Source of the DNA: an uncultured bacterium
GTDB lineage: Bacteria > Armatimonadota > Hebobacteria > CAIYQO01
DNA: 64,000 nt
Reading direction: 5' to 3'
Assembly (NCBI GenBank): GCA_903928345.1
Contig: CAIYQO010000146.1
Location: 44,738-108,737 of the forward strand
Numbering within the stretch: the stretch's first letter is position 1; every line of letters starts with the position of its first letter. The position numbers and the translations under genes are program-made. Positions 9,818 through 18,718 of the stretch are shown piece by piece. Below the pieces are notes generated by a model that saw only the letters and a program-made list of their open reading frames with translations, ran no database searches and was not told the DNA's origin.

Positions 9818-10336
9818 TTATACGCTGGCAAGGGGTTTTGCGTGCTGCCGTACGAATGGCAACGGCCAACCGAGGATCGATAGCACCCCCATGGGAAGCC
9901 AAAAGGCAAAAATCCACGCGTTGCCGGTGTTGACGTTACCCGTGACGGTTAGCACGTGCCACACGATGATCATGCTTAGGTAAACGACGGTCTCACGCCA
10001 GATTTGCCTTGAAGTACCGGCTGTATATGGGCGGTGCTTTTGCCGGGACGTGAGGAAAAGTACCACGGCGCTGACGGGATACATCACCAGGAAGAACGGC
10101 AGGCGCATGAGGATGTGCTCCAGCCAGTCCAGGCAGAACACCAGAAACATCGCGACGAGAAGCACGGAGGAGAACGTCAGCGCGTAGTTCGCAGCATCGA
10201 CACATACCTCTGCCCACACCACGGGCTTCTGCATGATCTTCCGCCCCAACGCGACCAGCGGCAAGGCAAGAAGAAACACGATCACGCCGGCTATGCCTAC
10301 GACGACGAGAGGGATGACCTTGGTATACCAGTCCAT
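9818..10336 (-). CDS. Small multi-TM membrane protein
   Basis: 172-aa ORF with several hydrophobic helices; RBS-like gcaggaggcag upstream. Confidence 0.65.
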   Translation of the reverse strand: MDWYTKVIPLVVVGIAGVIVFLLALPLVALGRKIMQKPVVWAEVCVDAANYALTFSSVLLVAMFLVFCLDWLEHILMRLPFFLVMYPVSAVVLFLTSRQKHRPYTAGTSRQIWRETVVYLSMIIVWHVLTVTGNVNTGNAWIFAFWLPMGVLSILGWPLPFVRQHAKPLASV

Positions 10337-10500
10337 GCGCTGCCTCCTGCAAGTGTAAGGCTATTATACCATATGTTTCAAGCCATATTCTCGAAAGGGG
10401 CTTATTCACCGCCAGTATATACCGCTTGATAATCCACATCCATCGGTCGACGATTCATCCGGACACGCTTTCCTTTTTGTTCTCTGCGGAAACGTGTATG

Positions 10501-11685
10501 CTACTGCCTCTCCTGCTCCTTCGCCAGCAATTCCCGCTCCACCGTCTCTGCGTTGGGGCGGCGGGCGGTGGGGGTGAGGCCGTCGAGGGGGCCTTCAACG
10601 CCTTTGGCCTGCACCAGCACCTTCGCGTCGCCGAGGCCGTCGGGGTCGGGGTCGATGAGGGCGAGGAGGGCGCGGCGGGCGGCGGCGGCCTCGTCCAGGG
10701 TGCCGGGCAGGGTGTCGAGGGCGTAGAGGAAGCCTTCCAGCCCGAGGTCGAGCAGGAAGTGGTGCTGGGTGACCAGCCCGAGAGGCGCCAGCCCGGCGCG
10801 TTTGCCTTCGCGCACCAGGGTGGAGAAATCGACGTGGGCGATCAGATCGCGCCAGCCGAGGTCGGCCAGCACGTCGTCGCTCGCCCGCTGACGGTAGTAG
10901 GCAAGCAGCGTGCCCGCCGGGCGCGTGAAGAGGTGTTTGGCCAGGTTGCCGAAGTCGATGGTGATGACGAAACCGCGGGTGAGCGCGCGGGCCACGGCAT
11001 GCATCCACTCCCCCGCAGCCAGGTTCACCTCGGCGAGCTGCCCCTCCGCCAGCGTGACGCCCAGGACATTGAAGTAGCCACCGAGCAGCGGGTTGGACAG
11101 CGGGCCGTCCTGCCAGACCAGCGCGCCGCCGAACTCCTCCTCCCACACCACGTAGCGCTCGCGCAGCTCGCCGTGGCGCATCACCACCACGTGCACGGGG
11201 AAGGCGTCAACGAGTTCGTTGGAGAGGATGACACCCTCCACCTCCGCGGGCAACGCGTCGGCCCAGGTGACGTGCGGGAAGGGGGCGAGGCGCGCGCGCT
11301 GCTCGGTGATGAGGCGCGGGGAGCGGTCGACGAGGGTGTAGCGCAGCGCGGCGGCGAAGTCGGGCAGGTAGTCGCGCGCGTGGGTCAGGAAGGCGGCGGC
11401 CAGTGTGCCGCGCCCGCCGCCCTGTTCTACCACGGCGAAGCGCGCGGGACGGCCCAGCAGCGCCCAGCATTGCGCCGTTTGCCGGGCGAGCAGCGCGCCG
11501 AAGGTCGGGGACTCCTCGGGCGCGGTGACGAAGTCGCCCTCCGGCCCCAGGGCCACATGCGTGGTGTAGTAGCCGCCGTGGGGATGATAGAGCGCGATCT
11601 CCATCACTTCGGCGAAGGTGAGGCGTCCGCCCCGCTCCGTCTGGCGTCGTTTGAGTTCGGCCAGGACGTGCGGGTCGTGGCTCAT
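10501..11685 (-). CDS. Class I SAM-dependent methyltransferase, MidA/NDUFAF7 family
   Basis: MEIALYHPHGGYYTTHVALGPEGDFVTAPEESPTFGALLA, VVEQGGGRGTLAAAFL, GVILSNELVDAFPVHVV. Confidence 0.85.
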   Translation of the reverse strand: MSHDPHVLAELKRRQTERGGRLTFAEVMEIALYHPHGGYYTTHVALGPEGDFVTAPEESPTFGALLARQTAQCWALLGRPARFAVVEQGGGRGTLAAAFLTHARDYLPDFAAALRYTLVDRSPRLITEQRARLAPFPHVTWADALPAEVEGVILSNELVDAFPVHVVVMRHGELRERYVVWEEEFGGALVWQDGPLSNPLLGGYFNVLGVTLAEGQLAEVNLAAGEWMHAVARALTRGFVITIDFGNLAKHLFTRPAGTLLAYYRQRASDDVLADLGWRDLIAHVDFSTLVREGKRAGLAPLGLVTQHHFLLDLGLEGFLYALDTLPGTLDEAAAARRALLALIDPDPDGLGDAKVLVQAKGVEGPLDGLTPTARRPNAETVERELLAKEQERQ

Positions 11686-12962
11686 GGCAGGGCTCGACGG
11701 GCGATGCGCGCGGCGAGGTCGGCGGGGGCGCGGCCGCGCACGTGCACGCGGGAGTCGACGTACTCTTCGTCCAGCACCTCGCCGCGGCCGTGCAGTTCGG
11801 CCACCAGCTCGGTGGCAGAGAGCGGCAGGTCGGCGTCCACCGTTTCCCAGCGCGCGCGCAGCACGGTGACGATCTCCTCTTCCAGCGCGGGGATACCGTC
11901 GCCCGTTTTGGCGGTGAGAAAGACGGCGTAGGGGTAGCGCAACGCCAGGTGGCGCACCAATTCCGGCTCCGCCACCGCGTCCATCTTGTTGAAGGCCATG
12001 ATGGTCGGCTTGTCGGCGGCCTGCAGATCGGCGAGCACGCTGTTCACCGTGTCCACCTGCTCTACCCAGGCGGGGTTGGCGGCGTCCACCACGTGCACCA
12101 GCAACTCGGCGCTGCGCGCTTCTTCCAGCGTGGCGCGGAAGGCGGCCACCAGTTGCGTGGGCAGGTTGCGGATGAAGCCCACCGTGTCGCTCACCAGCGC
12201 GCGGGTGCCGTTGGGAAAGGTGACGTCGCGCGTGGTGGGGTCGAGGGTGGCGAAGAGCTTGTCCTCCACGAAGACGCCGGCATCGGAGAGGGCGTTGAGC
12301 AGGGTGGACTTGCCCGCGTTCGTATATCCCACGAGACTGACCAGCGGAATCTGCGACTGCGCGCGCTGGTTGCGCTGCACCTCGCGGCGGTGGCGAATCT
12401 CGTCGACCTTCGTCTTGAGCAGGCCGATGCGCTCGCGCACGCGGCGGCGGTCCACCTCGAGCTGCGTTTCCCCGGGGCCGCGCAGGCCGATGCCGCCGCG
12501 GATGCGCGAAAGGTGCGACCACATGTTGGTGAGGCGAGGGAGGAGATACTCGAGCTGCGCCAGCTCCACCTGCAATTTCCCCTCGGCGGTACGCGCGCGA
12601 CGGGCGAAGATGTCCAGGATGAGCCCGGTGCGGTCGAGGAGTTGCACGTCGAGGCTCTTTTCCAGGTTGCGCTGTTGCGCGGGGTAGGTTTCGCCGTCGA
12701 TGATGACCAGGGTGGCGTCGCCGCGCTCGATCACCTCGCGCAGCTCCTCCACCTTGCCCTTGCCGATGTAGGTGTGCGAGTCGGGCTTTTCGCGGCGCTG
12801 GGTGAGGGTCGCCACGACCTGGGCGCCGGCGGTGTCGGCCAGTTGCTCCAACTCCTCCAGCGATTCCTCCCAGGCGGCCTCCGGGTCTTCCAGCGCCACC
12901 AGCACCACGCGCTGTTTGGGCGTGGCGGTCGGTTTTCCATCATGCGTCGTTATAGGTGCCAT
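11682..12962 (-). CDS. hflX: GTPase HflX
   Basis: QQRNLEKSLDVQLLDRTGLILDIFARRARTAEGKLQVELAQLEYLLPRL and SLVGYTNAGKSTLLNALS; stop overlaps the next start (ATGA). Confidence 0.95.
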   Translation of the reverse strand: MAPITTHDGKPTATPKQRVVLVALEDPEAAWEESLEELEQLADTAGAQVVATLTQRREKPDSHTYIGKGKVEELREVIERGDATLVIIDGETYPAQQRNLEKSLDVQLLDRTGLILDIFARRARTAEGKLQVELAQLEYLLPRLTNMWSHLSRIRGGIGLRGPGETQLEVDRRRVRERIGLLKTKVDEIRHRREVQRNQRAQSQIPLVSLVGYTNAGKSTLLNALSDAGVFVEDKLFATLDPTTRDVTFPNGTRALVSDTVGFIRNLPTQLVAAFRATLEEARSAELLVHVVDAANPAWVEQVDTVNSVLADLQAADKPTIMAFNKMDAVAEPELVRHLALRYPYAVFLTAKTGDGIPALEEEIVTVLRARWETVDADLPLSATELVAELHGRGEVLDEEYVDSRVHVRGRAPADLAARIARRALP

Positions 12963-13001
12963 TAACGGTATGATACCACGGGGAGCGGAAGGTATGCAAA
13001 G

Positions 13002-13032
13002 CAAAGGGAACGTCTCTGCGACGTTCCCTTTG
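13002..13032 (-). terminator. Hairpin downstream of 13055..13447
   Basis: caaagggaacgtc-tctgc-gacgttccctttg, 13-bp perfect stem. Confidence 0.6.
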
Positions 13033-13054
13033 ACATACCGGACAATCCATCCAC

Positions 13055-13447
13055 TTACTTCGGGCAGATGAAGGTCACGCGGTGCGGCGTGCCGCCGACT
13101 TCGACGTGTTCGAAGATGAAATCCGCCTGCACCGGCGGCAGGTGGAACACCAGATGCGCCGCCATCTTCATCCGCGCGGCGGGTTGCCGCGTGCCGTCCA
13201 CCAGGACATCCATATGTTCGGGGTGTTCGGCGCTCGGTTTTGCTTCGAGGGTGACATCGGTCGTGCCGACGGTATACACCATCTTACAGCCGCCGGTACC
13301 CCAATGCACTTCCTTCACCGTGCCCGCGGTGGCGCCGTCGATCGTCATCGCGTAGTCCTCGGCCTTCTCGAAGGTGTCGAGAAAGGCCTTGATGACCTGC
13401 CAGATGACCTTCCAGTCCAGACATTCTTGAAGCAGTCCAGTAGCCAT
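13055..13447 (-). CDS. Hypothetical protein, last gene of the phage-derived module
   Basis: Short ORF just downstream of the amidase, same strand. Confidence 0.5.
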   Translation of the reverse strand: MATGLLQECLDWKVIWQVIKAFLDTFEKAEDYAMTIDGATAGTVKEVHWGTGGCKMVYTVGTTDVTLEAKPSAEHPEHMDVLVDGTRQPAARMKMAAHLVFHLPPVQADFIFEHVEVGGTPHRVTFICPK

Positions 13448-13475
13448 GTTCGTTTCCCCTTCCTCGTTCGTGGTG

Positions 13476-13979
13476 TCATTTCTCCGACACGGTCAGCGCT
13501 TTGCGGAATGCCTCCCACGGAAACTCCACCGGGTCCACTTTGCGTCCCTTCGGGCGGGCGATTTCGGCGTGGCTGACGATGGCGTCGGCGGGGAGGGTGT
13601 AGCGCGCCAGGAGGACGCGGCAGAGGGCGGCGACGGCGTGGAGCTGGGCGGCGGGCCAGTCCTGCGTGCCGTCGAGGTGTTCCATTTCGATGCCAATGGA
13701 GAAGCGGTTGACGCCGCTCTGCCCGCGCCAGAAGGAGACGCCGGCGTGCCAGGCCACGTCGGCCAGGCGCACGAGCTGCGTCACGCCGCCGTCGCGCGCG
13801 ACGAGGAAATGCGCGCTGACCTTGCTGACCGGGTCGCACAGCCAGCGGCGCGCCGAATTGTACGAGGCGCAGGTGCTGTGCAGCACCAGGCACTTGGGCG
13901 TCACCCCCGCCGGGCGCGCCACGCGGTTGGGCGAGGGCACGAAGGGCACGGGACGGCCCTGCACGGTGATTTCCGACAT
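13476..13979 (-). CDS. N-acetylmuramoyl-L-alanine amidase (Amidase_2/endolysin type)
   Basis: KCLVLHSTCASYNSARRWLCDPVSKVSAHFLVARDG...HLDGTQDWPAAQLHAVAALCRVL...IVSHAEIA. Confidence 0.9.
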   Translation of the reverse strand: MSEITVQGRPVPFVPSPNRVARPAGVTPKCLVLHSTCASYNSARRWLCDPVSKVSAHFLVARDGGVTQLVRLADVAWHAGVSFWRGQSGVNRFSIGIEMEHLDGTQDWPAAQLHAVAALCRVLLARYTLPADAIVSHAEIARPKGRKVDPVEFPWEAFRKALTVSEK

Positions 13980-14051
13980 GGGAAGCTCCTTTCGTTTCTA
14001 TCGACCCCCATCCCCAGTTCCTATACGCATCAATGTGAGATCACCGTTTGT

Positions 14052-14289
14052 CTGATTTTCGACCCGACGATAAATCGTCAGGCTACCGGCTGCGCCCCTT
14101 GAAAGGGGCTTGTCAAGCATGCAGGACCCGAATTATTCATGCCGGCGCGCAGAAGACGTACCCGAAAGGACTCGTGTTCGGACTTGTTTCCGTGCGGTGT
14201 TCCCTGCACAGCCATTTCGCGGCCTACCAAAGCCCCATTGATGGGGCGCAGCCGGTAGCCCGACGATTTATCGTCGGGTCGGAGAACAG
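14052..14289. mobile_element. 238-bp MITE-like element, copy 1
   Basis: Terminal inverted repeats, each with hairpins cgacgataaatcgtc and gccccttgaaaggggc; whole element aligns to the reverse complement of 62110..62347, same length. Confidence 0.75.
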
Positions 14290-14407
14290 GCCAGCGTCTA
14301 TATTAAGTTGATGCGTATGGGGCCGGTGGGTGGGGGAGCGATGACAGGCCATGCCACTTGCCCACCCCGCTGTTCTTTTCGCGGGGCGGGCGGCGGCTCC
14401 TTTTACG

Positions 14408-14620
14408 TCAGACGGACGGGGCGCCGGTTTTGGCACACAGGTCGAGGGCCAGTTCGTCATCCACGCCGACATGGCGCAGCAGCAGCAGGAGGATTTTGCT
14501 CACCTGGCACAGCCCCTGCGCCACGGCGTTGATCGCCCCTTCCAGGCGGATGACGATGTAGAGCAGCACCACGGCCAGCGGCCCGAGCTGCACCAGGGTT
14601 GTGACGTCGAGATTCGGCAT
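14408..14620 (-). CDS. Small membrane protein, putative holin-like
   Basis: 70 aa, one N-terminal TM (LGPLAVVLLYIVIRLEGAINAV), position next to endolysin and tail-tip genes. Confidence 0.5.
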   Translation of the reverse strand: MPNLDVTTLVQLGPLAVVLLYIVIRLEGAINAVAQGLCQVSKILLLLLRHVGVDDELALDLCAKTGAPSV

Positions 14621-14638
14621 GAGGGTCTCCTTTCGGAT

Positions 14639-16201
14639 TCAGATCTCCGGCACGCAGAGCAGCCCGAGGCGTTGCACACCCGTGCGGCCGACAATATTGC
14701 AACGCACGCGCCATTGCGTGCCGGGGGTGGGCAGGTGCGTCCACGTCCAGGGGGAGGCGGCGAACCACGTCGCGCCGTCGTCATTGCTGAGGTCATACAC
14801 CACCTGGCCGTCGAGGCTGGTATGCAGTTCACCCAGCAGGCCATAGCTGCACGGCACCGGGGTCGTGGCGCGTGAGGTGATGGCCGTGCCGCTGTTGCGG
14901 TTGGCCCAGGTCTGGGCGATCATCGACGCGGGCTGGACGGCGGTGTCGATACAGACTTCCGCCATCGCCCCGTTGTAGTAATAGCCCCACGGCGCCCAGT
15001 GCGGCGCATAGACGCCCAGGTAGATGCCCGGCGCGGGGGCGGCGGTCATAATGGTGCCCGACTGGCTGACCGGGTCGCCGAAAGGCGCGCCGTCCAGGTA
15101 CATCTGCATGAGGGAACCGGTATAGACGCACGCCACATAGTGCCAGGCGCCGTCCGCCAGGTTGACGTCGGCGGGGAATTTCGCCAGCGTGCCACGGTTC
15201 CCGTTGGCGGTGGTCACGTTGAACTGCAGATACGTGCCGGAGCCGGTCGTATTGATGGCGATGCCATTGTACTGGTATAGCCATTGCTGGCTGGGCGCCA
15301 CGGAGTTGGGTTTCACCCACATCTCCACCGTCAACCGGTCGAAGTTCGTCAGGTCGAGCGGGGCGTGCATGGCGTAGCTGTTCGTCCCGTTGAAGGTGCG
15401 CGCGCCGAAGAAGGGGCCGGTGCACGCCCCCACGTTCGTCGGCGTGAGATCGTCCAGATGCTCGCTGCAGTCGAGCAGCGTTTCGTTGCTGTTGGTTTCG
15501 TCCATCTTCCAGTAGGCCTCCATGCACGGCTGGGGCCAGTAGGCGCCGCGCCGCACGTCGCCGAGACGCGCCGTGTAGCCGTAAGCGCCGGCGCACAGCC
15601 CGTTGTCGATGTCGGAGGACTGCGTCATGAACCACGCGCCGATGCCGTCGGGCACGAGAGCGCCGTTGCCGTTGAGTAGCGCCGCCAGCGCGGTGGCGGC
15701 GGGCGGGCGCAGGTGATCGAGCGACAGGCCGCCCGACGCGGCGACGCCGGGCACCCACGCGCCGGCCTGGGTGGACCACACCGGCACCTGGCCGTCCGCG
15801 GCGCTGCCGCGCGTGAGGGCGGTCAGCGGCCACTGCTTGCCGTCCACGTAGGCGGCGATGCCGGTGGCGTCCGTTGCGGAGCGCACCAGGCCGTCCCACG
15901 TGCCGTCCGGCGGTGGCGACAGCGTCGCGTTGGGATTCACGTAAGTGGTGGGCAGGCCACCGACGGTGCCCCCGGTGATCTGCCAATTAGCCCGCCCGGG
16001 CAGGCGCTGCAGCACCACGCGATTGCCGGGTTGCAGCGCGATGCCGCTCGCGTTGGGCACGCGCGTCACCGCCGTGTCGCCGCCCGGCAACTGCACATCG
16101 CAGGCACCGTCGTCCGCGACGGCGGTCACTTCCCCCATAAATATCTCGCGGCGATACCGTCCTGCCGGTCCGCGCGTGTCTTCCAGAACGTCATCGCTCA
16201 C
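14639..16201 (-). CDS. Phage tail-tip/receptor-type protein with LamG/concanavalin-like domain
   Basis: GTG start 3 nt after GGAGG; YWKMDETNSNETLLDCSEHLDDLTPTN...FNGTNSYAMHAPLDLTNFDRLTVEMWVKP is LamG-like. Confidence 0.7.
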   Translation of the reverse strand: MSDDVLEDTRGPAGRYRREIFMGEVTAVADDGACDVQLPGGDTAVTRVPNASGIALQPGNRVVLQRLPGRANWQITGGTVGGLPTTYVNPNATLSPPPDGTWDGLVRSATDATGIAAYVDGKQWPLTALTRGSAADGQVPVWSTQAGAWVPGVAASGGLSLDHLRPPAATALAALLNGNGALVPDGIGAWFMTQSSDIDNGLCAGAYGYTARLGDVRRGAYWPQPCMEAYWKMDETNSNETLLDCSEHLDDLTPTNVGACTGPFFGARTFNGTNSYAMHAPLDLTNFDRLTVEMWVKPNSVAPSQQWLYQYNGIAINTTGSGTYLQFNVTTANGNRGTLAKFPADVNLADGAWHYVACVYTGSLMQMYLDGAPFGDPVSQSGTIMTAAPAPGIYLGVYAPHWAPWGYYYNGAMAEVCIDTAVQPASMIAQTWANRNSGTAITSRATTPVPCSYGLLGELHTSLDGQVVYDLSNDDGATWFAASPWTWTHLPTPGTQWRVRCNIVGRTGVQRLGLLCVPEI

Positions 16202-16232
16202 CTCCGCGTCTTTCCCTCGTCTCAATCCGCAA

Positions 16233-17579
16233 TTACCAGGGCAGCAGCACCCCATCCACCGTGGTATACTCCTCCGCGCCGCGGCGGCAGGTGTAGCCGA
16301 CGGTCATGGCGTGCAGCTTCACCGCCGCGCCGGTGCGCGGGTTCGTCACCTGCAGCACGTCGCCGGGCTCGATGCCCGGGTGGGCGCGCAGGCGCACGGT
16401 GACGCGCAGCCGCTCCGCCCACAGGTGCGCCAGCAGCGTGGTCGCCAGCGTGTCGGCAGCGTCCTGCGTGTCGACGAAGGCGTTCGTCACCTCCCGCACG
16501 CGCCCGTACCCGCACAACGCGATCAGGTTGGGGTCGTCCACCGTCGTCGCGATGTGCGGCGTGGTGTAATACACCTGCCGTCCGCTGCACTGGAAGGTGA
16601 TCGTGCGCCCGCCCGGGCTGAGCACCTTCACCGTGATGCTGTCGCCATTCACGCTGTAGAGTACCACCTGCTCGGTGGGCGCCAGCGTCGTCACCGGCGT
16701 CACGGTGACGTCGGTGAACTTCGCCCCGCTCGGGTGGAAGGGCACGTCCACCGTGGTGCCGTAGTTGTAGTTGCTCACGGTGACTTCCTGCCACATCACC
16801 ACCGAGCCGAGTTGGCACACGGGGGCCTGTAACGCCCCCGTCACCACTACCCGGCTCGCGCTGGGCCGTCCGTAGTCGAACGTGAAGGCCAGGTAGTCGT
16901 CCGAATCACCCAGCGGCCAATCGACAATGGCGGCGGGGGCCAGCGGGCCGTTGCGCAGCACGCCCCCCGCATCGAAGTAGAGCCGCCGCCCCACCGCCTG
17001 CATGAGCAGGGCGCCGGCATCCATCAGCGTCTCCTCCACGAACTGCGCCTGCGCCACGGTGTGCGCCACCGGGTCCAACCACAGTTGCGCGCCGGGCAGG
17101 CCGCCGAGTGTTGTGAACAGCTCCTGCACGATGTCGTTGACCGGCGTGTTGCTGAAGAGGCGCGTGGTGCACTCCTGTTGCGCGAAGCGCCCCGCCAAAT
17201 CGAGCAGGCGCACCGTCAGCGTCTCGCCCTCCCCGCGCCGGTAGTTCGCCGTCACCGACTCCACCTCGCCGGTGAAGACGGGCAGCGTCTCCACGCCGGC
17301 GTCCGTCACCAGGCCGTGAGCGATCTCCACGCGCGTGCCCACCGCCAGCCACGTCTCCCGCCCCGACAACCCGCTCGGGTCATAACGCCCATTCATATTC
17401 GCGACGGTGAGGGTGGCGGTGCCCGCCTGCTGCTCCCAGGTGCGCTCGGTGCCGCAGGCGACGAGGTCGGCGCTCGGGTCGCAGGGGGTGCCCTGCGGAT
17501 ACGCCGTCACGACGACCCGCGGGCGGCGCACCGGCTGCGCCATCGCCGCGCGATACGTCTCGGTCAGTTGTTGCGCCAT
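16233..17579 (-). CDS. Phage tail hub/baseplate-like protein
   Basis: VANMNGRYDPSGLSGRETWLAVGTRVEIAHG...PVFTGEVESVTANYRRGEGETLTVRLLDLAGRF resembles tail hub families. Confidence 0.6.
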   Translation of the reverse strand: MAQQLTETYRAAMAQPVRRPRVVVTAYPQGTPCDPSADLVACGTERTWEQQAGTATLTVANMNGRYDPSGLSGRETWLAVGTRVEIAHGLVTDAGVETLPVFTGEVESVTANYRRGEGETLTVRLLDLAGRFAQQECTTRLFSNTPVNDIVQELFTTLGGLPGAQLWLDPVAHTVAQAQFVEETLMDAGALLMQAVGRRLYFDAGGVLRNGPLAPAAIVDWPLGDSDDYLAFTFDYGRPSASRVVVTGALQAPVCQLGSVVMWQEVTVSNYNYGTTVDVPFHPSGAKFTDVTVTPVTTLAPTEQVVLYSVNGDSITVKVLSPGGRTITFQCSGRQVYYTTPHIATTVDDPNLIALCGYGRVREVTNAFVDTQDAADTLATTLLAHLWAERLRVTVRLRAHPGIEPGDVLQVTNPRTGAAVKLHAMTVGYTCRRGAEEYTTVDGVLLPW

Positions 17580-17591
17580 CGGTCCGCTCCT

Positions 17592-17954
17592 TTACGTCAA
17601 TTGCGTGTGCACCTTGAGCTGGAGGGTTACGTTGATGTACGTGTCCCCCTTGTACGGGAACCCCGCCAGGCCGACGATCTCCACCGTGTAGCTGTGCCCG
17701 TCGCCGGGCGACCAGGGGTAGACGTTGCCGCCGAAGTTGTCGTGATACTTCAGGTCGAAGGTCTGGAATTGCGCGGCGTCCATCTGCTCCCATTCCTCGC
17801 GCACCACGGTGTCGGCCAGCACGGCGGGCCAGATAATGGTGGTATTGCTCGTCATCCCCGCTACGTCGCTGCGCATCAGCACGGGCCGCACGCCGGTATA
17901 ACCACCCGGGCGCGGATCGAGGGGGTAGGTGTAGTTGTCGAGCACGTGTGCCAT
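17592..17954 (-). CDS. Phage-type minor tail/distal tail hypothetical protein
   Basis: Between hub and tape-measure candidates, collinear; RBS-like aaggagcga upstream of ATG. Confidence 0.5.
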   Translation of the reverse strand: MAHVLDNYTYPLDPRPGGYTGVRPVLMRSDVAGMTSNTTIIWPAVLADTVVREEWEQMDAAQFQTFDLKYHDNFGGNVYPWSPGDGHSYTVEIVGLAGFPYKGDTYINVTLQLKVHTQLT

Positions 17955-17967
17955 CGGTCGCTCCTTT

Positions 17968-18492
17968 CTACAGGCGTCCGGCGCGGGTGTCGTCGAAGGT
18001 CAGCCGGCGGCGGATTTCCGCGGCCAGCGTGTCGGCGGCCTGCGCCACCGCCCGGTCGTCCAGCGTCTGCGCGGTGATCTGCACCGCCCCGGCGGCCACC
18101 GTCACCTGCGCGCCGGTGGACTGCCGCGTCGTTGACGTCAGCGCCGCCGACGGGCGCGGCACCGTCGGGTTGCTCAGTTGCACCTGCGTCGGGCTGCCCG
18201 ACGACCCGAGCAGCGACACCAGCGTGCCCACCGTGCCGAAGGCGTCGCCCAACCCGCTCAGGCCGGCGTCGGTGCCCGTCCCGCTGCCCGGCGTCGTGCC
18301 CGCCAGCCCCTCCGCCCAGCGCGTCAGTTGCGCCAGCATGTCGTCCACCGCGCTCCGCCACAGGCTGCGCAGGTTCGCCGTGCCGTCGCGCGTATCGCTC
18401 ACGTAGAGCGCCAGCGCGCGACGGCTGTCCTCCAGCGCGTTTGTCATTTGCGCCAGCTCGTCCGCCGACGCCGTCCCCGGTTGTGCGTCCAT
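17968..18492 (-). CDS. Short tail tape-measure-like protein
   Basis: 174 aa, helical N-terminus, located directly after the G/GT chaperone genes; RBS aaaggag. Confidence 0.4.
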   Translation of the reverse strand: MDAQPGTASADELAQMTNALEDSRRALALYVSDTRDGTANLRSLWRSAVDDMLAQLTRWAEGLAGTTPGSGTGTDAGLSGLGDAFGTVGTLVSLLGSSGSPTQVQLSNPTVPRPSAALTSTTRQSTGAQVTVAAGAVQITAQTLDDRAVAQAADTLAAEIRRRLTFDDTRAGRL

Positions 18493-18567
18493 CCCGCACT
18501 CCTTTCCGTTACGCATCTCCACACAGAACTACGCCTGTTGGCGACCGCGCTTCCCCTACTCGTAGAT

Positions 18568-18718
18568 GAGGGGGTGACAGGGTGACACGGTGAGGGGGTG
18601 ATGGGGAGAGAGACACCATGTCAAAAAGGCGTCCCGCGTCCGCCGACCATACCTCCCGAGGGCGTAATCGACACACGCGTCACCCCCTCACCCCGTCACC
18701 TGGTCACCCCTTCACAAC
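18568..18718. repeat. Inverted repeat of GGTGAC-rich arms inside the tail operon
   Basis: gagggggtgacagggtgacacggtgagggggtgat versus gtcaccccctcaccccgtcacctggtcaccccttca. Confidence 0.6.

Noticed and set aside
10501-12522. 673-aa ORF as a single protein
   Set aside because: N-terminal part is an out-of-frame shadow of hflX; real methyltransferase start is at 11685.
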